Made by a program: the position numbers and the translations under genes | The notes under the pieces: generated by a model | Told to the model about the DNA's origin: nothing | What the model saw: the letters and a program-made list of their open reading frames with translations, nothing else | The model's database searches: none | Shown here: in pieces, positions 32,952 through 41,815 of the stretch | Layout of the letters: each line of letters opens with the position of its first letter | Numbering within the stretch: position 1 is the stretch's first letter | Assembly (NCBI RefSeq): GCF_018531445.1 | Contig: NZ_JAHDTH010000029.1 | Coordinates: forward strand, 1-55,228 | DNA: 55,228 nucleotides | DNA from: Pseudonocardia lacus | GTDB taxonomy: Bacteria; Actinomycetota; Actinomycetes; Mycobacteriales; Pseudonocardiaceae | Direction of reading: 5' to 3'

Positions 32952-34460
32952 TCAGGTCAGCGGGGCGGACGCCGGGCTGGACAGCGCGACGTCCTCCTCC
33001 GCATCCTCGGGCACGGGCACCCGCCTCGGCAGCACGAGCGCGGCCAGCAGCGCACCGGCGACCGCGACGCCCGCCGCGGCCAGCAGCGCGGCCCGGTAGC
33101 CGGCCAGCGTGGCCGTGACGGCCGCGGTCCCGGTACTGAGCAGGTGGCCGGCCACCGCCCCGGACAGCAGGGCGACGAGCGCGATGGCGAGCGCGCTGCC
33201 GACCGCCTGGGTGCTGTTGAGCGCCCCCGCACCGACGCCGTGGCGGTGGCGGGGGATGCCGGACACCGCGGTCACCGTGCAGCTCACGCCGGCCGTGCCG
33301 GTGCCCAGGCCGAGCAGCAGGAACGCCGGCAGGAGCCCGGTGGCGTAGTCGGCGGCCGGGTCGAGGGCGAGCGCCAGCAGCGCCGCCCCGGCCGCGACGC
33401 ACAGCAGCGCGGGCGGCACCAGCAGCCGCGGCCCGACGCGGTGCAGGTTGCGCGAGACCACCTGGGAGACGAGCGCGATCAGCAGGGCCCACGGCACGAA
33501 CGCCACGCCGGCCTGCAGCGCGCTCCAGCCCAGCACCTCCTGCAGGAACAGCGAGCTGACGAAGTAGGCGCCGATGCCGGCGCCCGAGCCCACCAGCACC
33601 AGCAGGAACGCCACCGACGTGCGGGTGCGGAACAGCGCCAGCGGCAGCAGCGGGTCGGCGGAGCGCGCCTGCAGCACCACGAATGCCACGCCGAGCACGA
33701 GCGCGCCCAGCAGCGCGCCGAGCGCGAGCGGGCCCGCCCCGCCGGTCTGCAGCTCGGTGAGGCCGAGGATCAGCGCGGCGACCGCCGCGGTGGCCAGCAG
33801 CCCGTCGAGCAGGCCAAGGCGCTGGCGCGCCGCCCCGCGCACCGCGGGCACCAGCGCGAACGCCCCCGCGAAGGCGAGCACGCACACCGGCACGTTGACC
33901 AGGAAGATCCAGCGCCAGCCGCCGGCCGCGGTGAGCAGGCCGCCGAGCACGTTGCCCAGGGTGGCGCCGCCCGCGCCGACCGCGGCCCACACCCCGAGCG
34001 CCCGGCTGCGCTCGCGCGGCTCGGTGAACACGCCGGTGAGCAGCGACATCGCCGCCGGGGACGCCATGGCCGCGCCCACCCCGGCCAGCGCCCTGGCCGC
34101 GATCAGCGGGCCGGGCGCGGTGGCCAGCGCGCACAGCAGCGAGCCGACCGCGAACACCGCCAGCCCGACCAGGAACAGCCGGCGCCTGCCGAGCACGTCG
34201 GCGGCCCGGCCGCCGAGCAGCAGCAGGCAGCCGAAGGTCAGCGCGAACGCGGTGAGCACCCACTGCAGCTGCGCCGCCGACAGCGCGAGTTCGGCGCGGA
34301 TGGCCGGCAGCGACACGGTGACCACCGTGCCGCCGACCAGCAGGATGAACTGCACGCTGCAGACCAGGGCCAGGAACGGCCCGCGCCGCACGGCCGGGGT
34401 GTCCGGCCGTGCGGGCGCGGATGGTGCGGGGGTCGGTGCTGCGGCGAGCCGGTCAGACAA
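32952..34460 (-). CDS. DHA2-type MFS exporter (14 membrane spans)
   Basis: The 502-residue protein has about 14 hydrophobic segments and the DHA2 motifs LGRRRLFLVGLAVFAVGS (loop 2-3) and GGWRWIFLVNVPVCVLA. It would expel a drug or pathway by-product in exchange for protons. The start is an unusual TTG at 34460, overlapping the end of the RibBA-like gene by 8 nt; no better ATG or GTG is available before the first span. Translational coupling probably makes up for the weak start. Confidence 0.88.
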   Translation of the reverse strand: MSDRLAAAPTPAPSAPARPDTPAVRRGPFLALVCSVQFILLVGGTVVTVSLPAIRAELALSAAQLQWVLTAFALTFGCLLLLGGRAADVLGRRRLFLVGLAVFAVGSLLCALATAPGPLIAARALAGVGAAMASPAAMSLLTGVFTEPRERSRALGVWAAVGAGGATLGNVLGGLLTAAGGWRWIFLVNVPVCVLAFAGAFALVPAVRGAARQRLGLLDGLLATAAVAALILGLTELQTGGAGPLALGALLGALVLGVAFVVLQARSADPLLPLALFRTRTSVAFLLVLVGSGAGIGAYFVSSLFLQEVLGWSALQAGVAFVPWALLIALVSQVVSRNLHRVGPRLLVPPALLCVAAGAALLALALDPAADYATGLLPAFLLLGLGTGTAGVSCTVTAVSGIPRHRHGVGAGALNSTQAVGSALAIALVALLSGAVAGHLLSTGTAAVTATLAGYRAALLAAAGVAVAGALLAALVLPRRVPVPEDAEEDVALSSPASAPLT

Positions 34461-35649
34461 CGTCGGCCTCGGCCGTGCCCAGCAGGCAGCGCCGCCCGGC
34501 GACGGCCAGGCCGCACCCGGCCAGCCGGCCCGGCTCGGCCGGGTCGTCGGAGAGCACGAGCGCCGTGCCGACGCCGAGGTCGCGCAGGATGTGCGCGGCG
34601 ACGAGGTCCTCGCGCTCGGCCGGCGCGCCGCAGCCGGTCGGGTTCGCCCCGGCGGCGGGACGGGTGAAGGCGTGCGCGGTGCGCAGGTAGACCAGCACCC
34701 CGCGACCGGCCGCGTCGATGCTGGCCAGCGCGGCGTCCAGCCGGGCGGCGCACCCGCAGCGCAGCGACCCGAACACGTCGCCCAGCGCGCACTCGCGGTG
34801 CACGCCGACGAGTACCGGCCCGGGACCGGCCGCGACGTCCCCGCGCACCAGGGCCAGGTGCTCGTCGCGGTGGCGGGATCCGGATCCGGGCGCCTGCGCG
34901 GTCGCGCCGTAGCCGACGGCGCGGAACCGGCCGTGCGGCATCGGGAGCGCGGTCGTCGCCCCCCGCCGCACCGGAGGCTCGCGGCGGCGCCGGTCGGCCA
35001 GCACGTCGGACACCGCCAGCAGCGCCAGGCCGTGGCGCTCGGCCATGGCGAGCAACTGCTCCCGGCCGGCGAGCTCCCCGGCGCCGTCGACGGCGGTGGC
35101 GAGCACCGCGGCCGGGGCGAGGCCGGCCCCGCGGCACAGGTCCACGGCGGCCTCGGCCGGGCGGGCCCGCTCCAGCACCCCGGCGTCGCGCACCCGCAGC
35201 GGCAGCACGTGCCCCGGGCGCAGCAGGTCGGCCGGCCCGGTGGCAGGGTCGGCCAGCGCGCGGACGGTCAGCGCGCGGTCGGCCGCGGAGATGCCGGTGG
35301 TGGTGCCGGCGCGCAGGTCGACCGACACCGCGAACGCCGAGGCGTCCGGGTCGGTGCCGTCGCCGCCCATCGGCGGGACGGCGAGCTGGTCGAGCCGGGA
35401 CCCGGTCATCGCCACGCACACGATGCCGCTGGTCTCGCGCACGAGGAACGCCATCGTGCGGGTGTCGGTGAGCTCGGCGGCGGTCACCACGACCCCGGCG
35501 CCCGCGGCCGGCCCGTCGCGCAGGTCGTCGACGAGCAGGACCGGGCGGCCCTCGCGCAGCGCCCGGTGGGCGGCCGCGACCGGGTCCGGTGCGGCGCTCG
35601 GCGTCGTCGCGGGCAGCGCCACGAGCCGCTGCTCCGCGGGGGCGCTCAC
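34453..35649 (-). CDS. RibBA-like protein with degenerate active sites
   Basis: The 398-residue protein has both RibBA halves. The N-terminal RibB-like part has TTGISAADRA near 117 and the RPGHVLPL segment, but the metal-binding acidic patch (usually D-x-x-R-E-N-E) reads DDLRDGPA at 41-48, and the usual H-T-E-A-A-V-D reads RPAEAAVD. The C-terminal RibA part keeps the zinc cysteines (C287, C298, C300 in HRECALGDVFGSLRCGC) but has YLRTAHAFTRPA where Y-L-R-Q-E-G-R-G-I-G is expected. Neither normal reaction is likely. It lies in a flavin-enzyme cluster and may have been repurposed. Confidence 0.8.
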   Translation of the reverse strand: MSAPAEQRLVALPATTPSAAPDPVAAAHRALREGRPVLLVDDLRDGPAAGAGVVVTAAELTDTRTMAFLVRETSGIVCVAMTGSRLDQLAVPPMGGDGTDPDASAFAVSVDLRAGTTTGISAADRALTVRALADPATGPADLLRPGHVLPLRVRDAGVLERARPAEAAVDLCRGAGLAPAAVLATAVDGAGELAGREQLLAMAERHGLALLAVSDVLADRRRREPPVRRGATTALPMPHGRFRAVGYGATAQAPGSGSRHRDEHLALVRGDVAAGPGPVLVGVHRECALGDVFGSLRCGCAARLDAALASIDAAGRGVLVYLRTAHAFTRPAAGANPTGCGAPAEREDLVAAHILRDLGVGTALVLSDDPAEPGRLAGCGLAVAGRRCLLGTAEADVV

Positions 35650-36281
35650 CCCTCCCCCGGCTGCGGCCCGGACAGCACCTCGTGCCGGCTGGCCGACACC
35701 AGCTCGGCGAAGCGGACCACCTCGTCGGCCACCGTGCGCAGCTGGTCGACGACGCGCGGCTCGCCGCAGGCGCCGTCGCGGAAGCCGGTCTGCAGCGAGT
35801 TGACCGCCGCCCCGTACGGGGTGACCCAGCCGCGCAGCGCGTGCACGATGGCGCGAAGCGCGGTGAGGGTGGTGACCGCGGCCTGCCAGCCGTAGGCGGT
35901 GACGATCAGCCCGACGGAGCGGTCGGCCAGGTAGGGCAGCGCGTCGTCGCGCATGTCCTCGGTGTAGTCCAGGGCGTTCTTGACCAGCCCGGAGATGGAA
36001 CCGTGGTAGCCCGGCGACGCGATGAGCACGCCGTCGGCGCGGCGCAGGTGCTCGACCAGCTCGCGGGCCACCGGGCCGCCGTCGCCGGCCTCCGGCGCGT
36101 ACATGGGCAGCTGGGCCAGCTCGGCGCCGGCGAACACGCGGGTGGTGGCGCCCGCGGCGGCGGCGCGCTCCACCGCGATGCGCAGGGCCTGCTCGCTCGA
36201 CGACCCCGGCCGGACGGTGCCGCCGATGCCGACGACGTGCAGCGGCCGGGGCGCAGTCGGGCCGCTCGCCGGCTCGCTCAT
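35646..36281 (-). CDS. NADPH-dependent FMN reductase
   Basis: The 211-residue flavodoxin-like protein has GIGGTVRPGSSSEQALR (phosphate-binding loop) near 18 and SPGYHGSISGLVKNALDY near 90, a hallmark of the NADPH-dependent FMN reductase family. It would supply reduced FMN to the luciferase-like monooxygenases. The ATG at 36281 overlaps the upstream hydrolase stop by 4 nt, and its own end overlaps the RibBA-like start (ATGA), so LLM, hydrolase, FMN reductase and RibBA-like genes are one operon. Confidence 0.9.
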   Translation of the reverse strand: MSEPASGPTAPRPLHVVGIGGTVRPGSSSEQALRIAVERAAAAGATTRVFAGAELAQLPMYAPEAGDGGPVARELVEHLRRADGVLIASPGYHGSISGLVKNALDYTEDMRDDALPYLADRSVGLIVTAYGWQAAVTTLTALRAIVHALRGWVTPYGAAVNSLQTGFRDGACGEPRVVDQLRTVADEVVRFAELVSASRHEVLSGPQPGEG

Positions 36282-37105
36282 GGTGCGGTCCGGTCCAGGT
36301 AGGCGGTGATCGCGGCCAGGGTGTCGTCCGGGTACTCGACGGGCAGGCCGTGCCCGCCGCGCGGCAGCACCTGCAGGGTCGCGTTCGGCATCAGCTCGGC
36401 GATCTCGACCGACTGCGAGACCGGGGTGAGCACGTCCTCGGCGCCGGCCAGCACCAGCGTCGGCGTGGTCGCCGAGGGCAGCTGCGGACGGGAGTCGTAG
36501 ACGCGCAGCCCGGCGGCCTGGGCCTCGAAGCCGGCCAGCGTGGTGGGGTGCGGGTCGGACCGGGCCAGCTCGGCCTGGGCGGCCGCGGCGGCGTGGTCGA
36601 CCAGCAGCCGCGGGGTGAACACCCACGGCATCCCGGTGATGCCGATGGCCACCGGGTCGACCCCGGCCCGGCGCAGCGCCAGGCCCGTGTCGAGCCAGGC
36701 GTCCTGCACCGGGGTGTAGGACGGGAACGCGGTGACCAGCACGGCCCGCGACAGCACCCGGGCGTGCCGGATGAGCAGCGACTGCAGCACCGAGCCGCCC
36801 AGCGACCAGCCCACGGCGGCGACGGGGCCGACGCCCAGGTGATCGACCAGCGCCGCGGTGTCGTCGGCCAGGTCGTCGATCGCGTACGGGCCGGGCGGCA
36901 CGTCGCTGCGCCCGGTGCCGCGGTTGTCGAAGGTGATGACGGTGAACCGCTCGGCCAGCCGGGGCGCGAGCAGTGCCCAGGCCAGCGAGCTGGCCCCGAG
37001 CCCGGAGATCAGCAGCAGCGGCGGGCCGTCGCCGCGCACGTCGTAGCGCAGCGAGACGCCGTTGACGGTGGCGGTCCCCGAGCCCGGGGTGGTGGCGGTC
37101 GACAT
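36278..37105 (-). CDS. Alpha/beta hydrolase
   Basis: The 275-residue protein has the alpha/beta-hydrolase layout: nucleophile in GWSLGG (S101), acid near GAEDVLTP, histidine in RGGHGLPVEYPD. The FDNRGTGRSD strand is typical. It is one nucleotide downstream of the luciferase-like monooxygenase gene. Lactone, enol-ester or C-C hydrolysis after oxygenation is the likely job. Confidence 0.9.
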   Translation of the reverse strand: MSTATTPGSGTATVNGVSLRYDVRGDGPPLLLISGLGASSLAWALLAPRLAERFTVITFDNRGTGRSDVPPGPYAIDDLADDTAALVDHLGVGPVAAVGWSLGGSVLQSLLIRHARVLSRAVLVTAFPSYTPVQDAWLDTGLALRRAGVDPVAIGITGMPWVFTPRLLVDHAAAAAQAELARSDPHPTTLAGFEAQAAGLRVYDSRPQLPSATTPTLVLAGAEDVLTPVSQSVEIAELMPNATLQVLPRGGHGLPVEYPDDTLAAITAYLDRTAP

Positions 37106-38365
37106 CTAGTCCCCTCCCACGAGCGCTCCGGCGCCCGCCGCGGCGGTCGTCGGTGCGTCCCGGTGCGTGGCGGTCGGCGTCCAGTGGTCGGGCTGGTCGG
37201 CCCACAGGTCCCGCAGCTGCGGGATGACCCGGGTGCCGAACAGGTGGGTGTTCTCGGCCGCGGTCTCCTCGGCCAGGTCGCCCATGTGCAGGCAGGCGAT
37301 CAGCTGCCCGACGCGCAGCTCGGTGGCCAGCTCGCGGACGCGCTGGGCGACCCGGTCGGGCGTGCCGGCGATGATGTAGCCCTTCTCGTCGTACTCCCAG
37401 AAGCTCATCTCGCCCGCCGTGGCCCGCCTGCGGTCCTCGGCGGCCTGCGGGGAGGTGCCGCGGGCGAGCATGCCGCGCAGCGACTCGGGCGAGGTGTACC
37501 CGGGCGGGGTCGCGAACCGGGTGGCCGGGTCCTTGACCCGCTGGAAGTAGCGCACGGCGTCGGCGTACTTGCGCTCGGCCTCGGCGTCGGAATCGGCGAC
37601 GCAGATCAGCTGGGTGAACGCCATCCGGTGCGGATTCATGTCGCCGCCGTTCTCGGCGACGTAGTTCCAGTAGTTGTCCACCACCGGTTTGGCCGCGCGC
37701 AGCCCGGAGAACGAGAGGTGGCCGTAGCAGTAGTTCTCCCGGGTCACCAGCTCCCAGGTCTCCACACTGCCCGAGCCGGGCACCCAGATCGGCGGGCGGG
37801 CCTGGACGGGGCGGGGCCACAGGTTCACGTAGCGCAACTGCGTGTACTTGCCGTTGAACGCGAACGGCTCGGGCTCGCGCCAGGCGCGGGTGATCAGCTC
37901 GCGGGCCTCGTGGAACCGCTCGCGCAGCTCCGACGGCGGGCGGGCGTAGGCGAACGCGGAGTCCATCGGGGTGCCGAAGACGAACCCGGCGATGACCCGC
38001 CCGTCGGACAGGCAGTCCAGGTAGGCCAGTTCCTCGGCCACCCGGGTGGGCGGGTTGTAGAGCGCCAGCGAGTCGCCGATGACCAGGATCGCGGCCTTCT
38101 CCGTGGTCCCGGCCAGGCCCGCGGCCAGCAGGTTCGGCGACGGCGTCATCGCGAACGGGGTCTGGTGGTGCTCGTTGACCGCCAGCCCGTCGAAGCCGTC
38201 GCGGTCGGCCTGCTGCATCAGCCGCAGGAACATCCGGTAGTTCTCGCCGACGCGGCGCGGGTCGGCCAGCCCGATCGGGCTGTCCACCCAGGCGCCCTGG
38301 CCGGCGGCCGGGAAGCCCGCGGGGAGGTCGTCGTAGGTGACCTCCGCGAACCAGTGGAACTTCAC
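37106..38365 (-). CDS. Luciferase-like (LLM class) flavin monooxygenase, copy 1
   Basis: The 419-residue protein begins MKFHWFAE and has the LLM pattern GLAVNEHHQTPFAMTPSPNL, FVFGTPMDSAFAY, LRERFHEARELITRAWREPE and PPIWVPGSGSVETW. It oxygenates a substrate with FMNH2 and O2. It is closely related to the copies at 49293 and 52457, sharing the N- and C-terminal patterns. The FMN reductase in the same operon should supply the reduced flavin. The start is at 38365, in a divergent region with the dpp-like operon. Confidence 0.92.
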   Translation of the reverse strand: MKFHWFAEVTYDDLPAGFPAAGQGAWVDSPIGLADPRRVGENYRMFLRLMQQADRDGFDGLAVNEHHQTPFAMTPSPNLLAAGLAGTTEKAAILVIGDSLALYNPPTRVAEELAYLDCLSDGRVIAGFVFGTPMDSAFAYARPPSELRERFHEARELITRAWREPEPFAFNGKYTQLRYVNLWPRPVQARPPIWVPGSGSVETWELVTRENYCYGHLSFSGLRAAKPVVDNYWNYVAENGGDMNPHRMAFTQLICVADSDAEAERKYADAVRYFQRVKDPATRFATPPGYTSPESLRGMLARGTSPQAAEDRRRATAGEMSFWEYDEKGYIIAGTPDRVAQRVRELATELRVGQLIACLHMGDLAEETAAENTHLFGTRVIPQLRDLWADQPDHWTPTATHRDAPTTAAAGAGALVGGD

Positions 38366-38766
38366 CGTTCGTGCACCACCCTCGGATCGGGACGGTCGGG
38401 GACGCGGCTATCGTCAGTCGACCCCCGGGGACCGGCAATGGAGATCCGCACACTTCGCCCCGGCCCGGGATGGACACCTCCACACAACCCCGCCGAAAAC
38501 CCGCGTGATCGCATCGTTATCCGCTGTTTTCCCGGGTGAACCATTGCGGCCGCCGGGCGGCAGCGCTTAGCGTCCGGCACCGGCGCCACCACGCCGACCC
38601 GCTTCCGGGGCTCTTTCCCGGACCGGCGCGCAGCCCACCACCCGCACCGGGCACATCCCGGTCCGCTGACGGCTGCCCGCACGACCCGCACGACGCATTC
38701 CTTGCACGACACCCCCTGAACGACACCCCCTGAACGACACAGCTGTCCTCGAGGAGGTCGCCGACG
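38366..38766. other. Divergent regulatory region between LLM copy 1 and the ABC importer
   Basis: This 401-bp spacer must hold promoters for both directions. Visible features are a less GC-rich patch at about 38500-38540 (GATCGCATCGTTATCCGCTG), a plausible promoter region, and a tandem repeat of CGACACCCCCTGAA at 38707-38720 and 38721-38734 plus a partial third copy. A GAGGAGG ribosome site (38751) precedes the GTG of the permease gene. I see no gene here. Confidence 0.5.
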
Positions 38767-39711
38767 GTGCTCAAGTTCTTCGCCATGCGGGTGCTGACCA
38801 CGGTGCCGGTACTGGTCCTGGTCACATTCGTGGCGTTCGGGCTCGTGCTGCTCATCCCGGGCGATCCGGCGGTGACCATCGCCGGACCGGACGCCACGGT
38901 GCAGCAGGTCGCCGCGGTCCGCGAGCGGCTCGGCCTCGACCGCCCGGTCGTGGTGCAGTACTGGGACTGGGTGACCGGGGCGCTCTCCGGCGACCTGGGC
39001 ACCTCGCTGTTCACCAGCCGCGCGGTCTCGACCTCGATCGCCGACGGGCTGCCGGTGACCATCGCGCTCGCCGGGACGGCGCTGGTCATCTCGCTGCTGA
39101 TCGCGGTGCCGACCGCGATCCTGTCCGCCCTGCGCCGCGGCACCTGGCTCGACCGGTTCGCCACGGTGGGCTCGTCGCTGGGGATCGCGCTGCCGTCGTT
39201 CTGGCTCGGCCTGGTGTTCGTGCTGATCTTCAGCCTGGGCCTGGGCTGGCTGCCGGCGACCGGGTACGTGGCCATCGAGGAGGACCCGGCGGCCTGGCTG
39301 GCGCACATCCTGCTGCCCGCCCTGACGCTCGGCATCGCCGGCGCCGCCGAGAGCACCCGCCAGCTGCGCGGCTCGATCATCGGCGTCCTGCAGCAGGACT
39401 ACATCCGCACGGCCCGGTCCAAGGGCCTGCGCTCGCGGATGGTGATCGGCAAGCACGTCATGAAGAACGCCAGCGTGCCGCTGGTGACCGTGCTCGGCCT
39501 GCAGATCACCGGGCTGCTCGGCGGCGCGGTGCTGGTCGAGCAGATCTTCGGCGTGCCCGGCCTCGGGCAGATCGCCATCAACGCGGTGACCACCCGCGAC
39601 ATCCCGGTGATCCAGGGGATCGTGCTGGTCGCGGTGCTGGTGGCGGTGGTCTGCAACCTGCTCGTCGACCTCGCGTACGGCTACCTCAACCCGAAGGTGC
39701 GGCCCCGATGA
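38767..39711 (+). CDS. Dipeptide/oligopeptide-type ABC permease (DppB-like)
   Basis: The 314-residue protein has about six hydrophobic helices and the DppB/OppB signature LLIPGDPAVTIAGPDATV near the start, and an EAA-like loop DYIRTARSKGLRS. With the DppC-like protein it forms the importer's membrane pore. GTG start at 38767 with GAGGAGG upstream. The following genes run in the order permease, permease, ATPase, ATPase. The imported molecule may not be a peptide; nickel, opines and glutathione are known alternatives for this family. Confidence 0.92.
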   Translation: MLKFFAMRVLTTVPVLVLVTFVAFGLVLLIPGDPAVTIAGPDATVQQVAAVRERLGLDRPVVVQYWDWVTGALSGDLGTSLFTSRAVSTSIADGLPVTIALAGTALVISLLIAVPTAILSALRRGTWLDRFATVGSSLGIALPSFWLGLVFVLIFSLGLGWLPATGYVAIEEDPAAWLAHILLPALTLGIAGAAESTRQLRGSIIGVLQQDYIRTARSKGLRSRMVIGKHVMKNASVPLVTVLGLQITGLLGGAVLVEQIFGVPGLGQIAINAVTTRDIPVIQGIVLVAVLVAVVCNLLVDLAYGYLNPKVRPR

Positions 39712-40739
39712 CCCCGTCCGAGCGCCCGTCCCCGACCGCGCCCGCCGACCCCACCACCACCCAGCCGACCACCGAGCCGACCACCACCGAGCCGAAGCCC
39801 GACCTCGCCGTCGCGCCGGCCGCGCCGGGCGCCTCGGCGCTGCCGGCGGGCACGGTGCCCGCCGAGGCGACCGCGGCGGTCGTGCACGGCGGCGGCGCGT
39901 GGGCCGACTTCCGCCGCCGCGTCGGGCGCAACCGCGGCGCGATGATCGCGCTCGGGGTGCTCGCCCTGCTGGCGGTGGTGGCCGCGATCGGGCCGTTCAT
40001 CACCCCCGCCGACCCCAACGCGCAGAACCTGCGCGGGGTGCTGCTCGACCCGTTCACCGCCGGGCACGTACTGGGCACCGACCAGCTGGGCCGCGACATC
40101 CTCAGCCGGCTCATCGTCGGCACCCGGGTCTCGCTGCTGGCGATCTGCCTGGCGCTGGCCGTGGCGATGGTGATCGGGGTGCCGCTGGGCTTCCTGACCG
40201 GCTACATCGGCGGCCGCTTCGACGCCGTCGTCATGCGGCTGACCGACGCGGCGATGAGCTTCCCGCCGCTGCTGCTGGCCATCGCACTGGTCGCGGTGCT
40301 CGGGCCGAGCCTGCGCAACGCGATGTTCGCGGTCGGGATCCTGATGGCCCCGCGGTTCCTGCGGCTGGTGCGCGGCGTGGTGCTCGGGCTCAAGGAGGAG
40401 ACCTTCGTCGAGGCGTCGCGCAGCATCGGCACCCCGACCGGGATGATCATCCTGCGGCACATCCTGCCCAACACGCTGTCCCCGCTGACCGTCGCCGTCG
40501 CGGTCACCGCGGGCTACGCGATGCTCTCCGAGGCCGGGCTGAGCTTCCTCGGGCTGGGCGTGCAGCCGCCGGACGCCAGCTGGGGCTCGATGATCCGCGA
40601 AGGCTTCCTGTACTACGGCCGCTCGCCCTGGCTGGGGATCTTCCCGGGGGTGCTGATCGCGCTGACCGTGTTCACCTTCGTCACCCTCGGCGACGGCCTG
40701 CGCGACGCCCTGGGCCGCGAGGAGCGCACCGAGTCGTGA
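39708..40739 (+). CDS. Dipeptide/oligopeptide-type ABC permease (DppC-like)
   Basis: The 343-residue protein has a long Pro/Thr/Glu-rich N-terminal extension (PTTTQPTTEPTTTEPKPD in residues 14-31 or so), then six hydrophobic segments typical of DppC, with TDQLGRDILSRLIVGTR and ETFVEASRSIGTPTG near the EAA-type loop. The ATG at 39708 overlaps the DppB-like stop. The N-terminal extension is unusual in length for DppC and may lie in the cytoplasm. Confidence 0.92.
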   Translation: MTPSERPSPTAPADPTTTQPTTEPTTTEPKPDLAVAPAAPGASALPAGTVPAEATAAVVHGGGAWADFRRRVGRNRGAMIALGVLALLAVVAAIGPFITPADPNAQNLRGVLLDPFTAGHVLGTDQLGRDILSRLIVGTRVSLLAICLALAVAMVIGVPLGFLTGYIGGRFDAVVMRLTDAAMSFPPLLLAIALVAVLGPSLRNAMFAVGILMAPRFLRLVRGVVLGLKEETFVEASRSIGTPTGMIILRHILPNTLSPLTVAVAVTAGYAMLSEAGLSFLGLGVQPPDASWGSMIREGFLYYGRSPWLGIFPGVLIALTVFTFVTLGDGLRDALGREERTES

Positions 40740-40774
40740 CCCGCCAGCGCGAGGAAGTCCGGGAGGACGCACCC

Positions 40775-41815
40775 ATGACCCAGACCCTGCCCCCGTCCCC
40801 TGCCCCGGGTCCGACCACCGACACCGACACGACCCTGCTGGTCGAGGACCTGGTCGTCGAGGTGCTCACCGAGCACGGCTGGGCGACCGTCGTCGACGGC
40901 GTGTCGTTCCGCGTCGCCCGCGGCGAGACCCTCGGCATCGTCGGCGAGTCCGGCTCCGGCAAGTCCGTGACGTGCCTGTCGATCGCCGGGCTGATGCCGG
41001 CGCGGCAGACCCGCGTGCGGGCGACGACGCTGCGGGTGCTCGACCACGACCTGACCGCGCTCACGCCCAAGCAGATGGACGACATCCGCGGCCCGCGCAT
41101 CGCGATGATCTTCCAGGAGCCGATGACCAGCCTGAACCCGGCGTTCACCGTGGGCGACCAGATCGCCGAGGTGCTGCGCCGGCACGAGGGGCTGTCGCGG
41201 CGGGCGGCCCGCGAGCGGGCCATCGCGCTGCTCGACCGGGTGGGCGTGCCCAGCCCGGAGCGGCGCTACCGGCAGTACCCCTTCGAGTTCTCCGGAGGCA
41301 TGCGGCAGCGGGTGATGATCGCGATCGCGCTGGCCTGCCACCCGGACGTGATCATCGCCGACGAGCCGACCACCGCGCTGGACGTCACGGTGCAGGCCCA
41401 GATCCTGGAGCTGCTGCGCGAGCTGCAGCGCGAGCACGGGATGTCGGTCATCTTCATCACCCACGACCTGGGCGTGGTCGCCGACGTCTGCGACCGGGTG
41501 CTGGTGATGTACGCCGGGCAGATCGTCGAGGGCGCGCCGATCACCGAGCTGTTCGAGCAGCCCCGCCACCCCTACATGGAGGGCCTGCTGGCCGCGATGC
41601 CGCGGATGGACCAGCCGGCCGGCGAGCTGGCCAGCATCCCCGGCCACCCGCCGCGGGTCGGCGCGATGCCCGACGGCTGCCGGTTCCACCCCCGCTGCCG
41701 CTACGCCGACGACCGCTGCACCGGCGGCGGCTCGCCGGAGCTGGTGCAGCTGGGCCCCACCCACTCCACCCGGTGCCTGCGGCACCCCGAGCTGACCCTG
41801 CGAGGTACCCCGTGA
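40775..41815 (+). CDS. ABC importer ATPase (DppD-like)
   Basis: The 346-residue ATPase has Walker [10 protein letters not shown]-loop [10 protein letters not shown], signature FSGGMRQRV and Walker [13 protein letters not shown], followed by the oligopeptide-type C-terminal motif [14 protein letters not shown]. The start ATG at 40775 follows the ribosome site GGGAGGA. It pairs with the DppF-like ATPase, whose GTG start overlaps this gene's stop. Confidence 0.94.
   Translation: MTQTLPPSPAPGPTTDTDTTLLVEDLVVEVLTEHGWATVVDGVSFRVARGETLGIVGESGSGKSVTCLSIAGLMPARQTRVRATTLRVLDHDLTALTPKQMDDIRGPRIAMIFQEPMTSLNPAFTVGDQIAEVLRRHEGLSRRAARERAIALLDRVGVPSPERRYRQYPFEFSGGMRQRVMIAIALACHPDVIIADEPTTALDVTVQAQILELLRELQREHGMSVIFITHDLGVVADVCDRVLVMYAGQIVEGAPITELFEQPRHPYMEGLLAAMPRMDQPAGELASIPGHPPRVGAMPDGCRFHPRCRYADDRCTGGGSPELVQLGPTHSTRCLRHPELTLRGTP

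Noticed and set aside
38366..38766. Possible small peptide genes in the spacer
   Set aside because: Short frames have no ribosome sites and poor codon bias.
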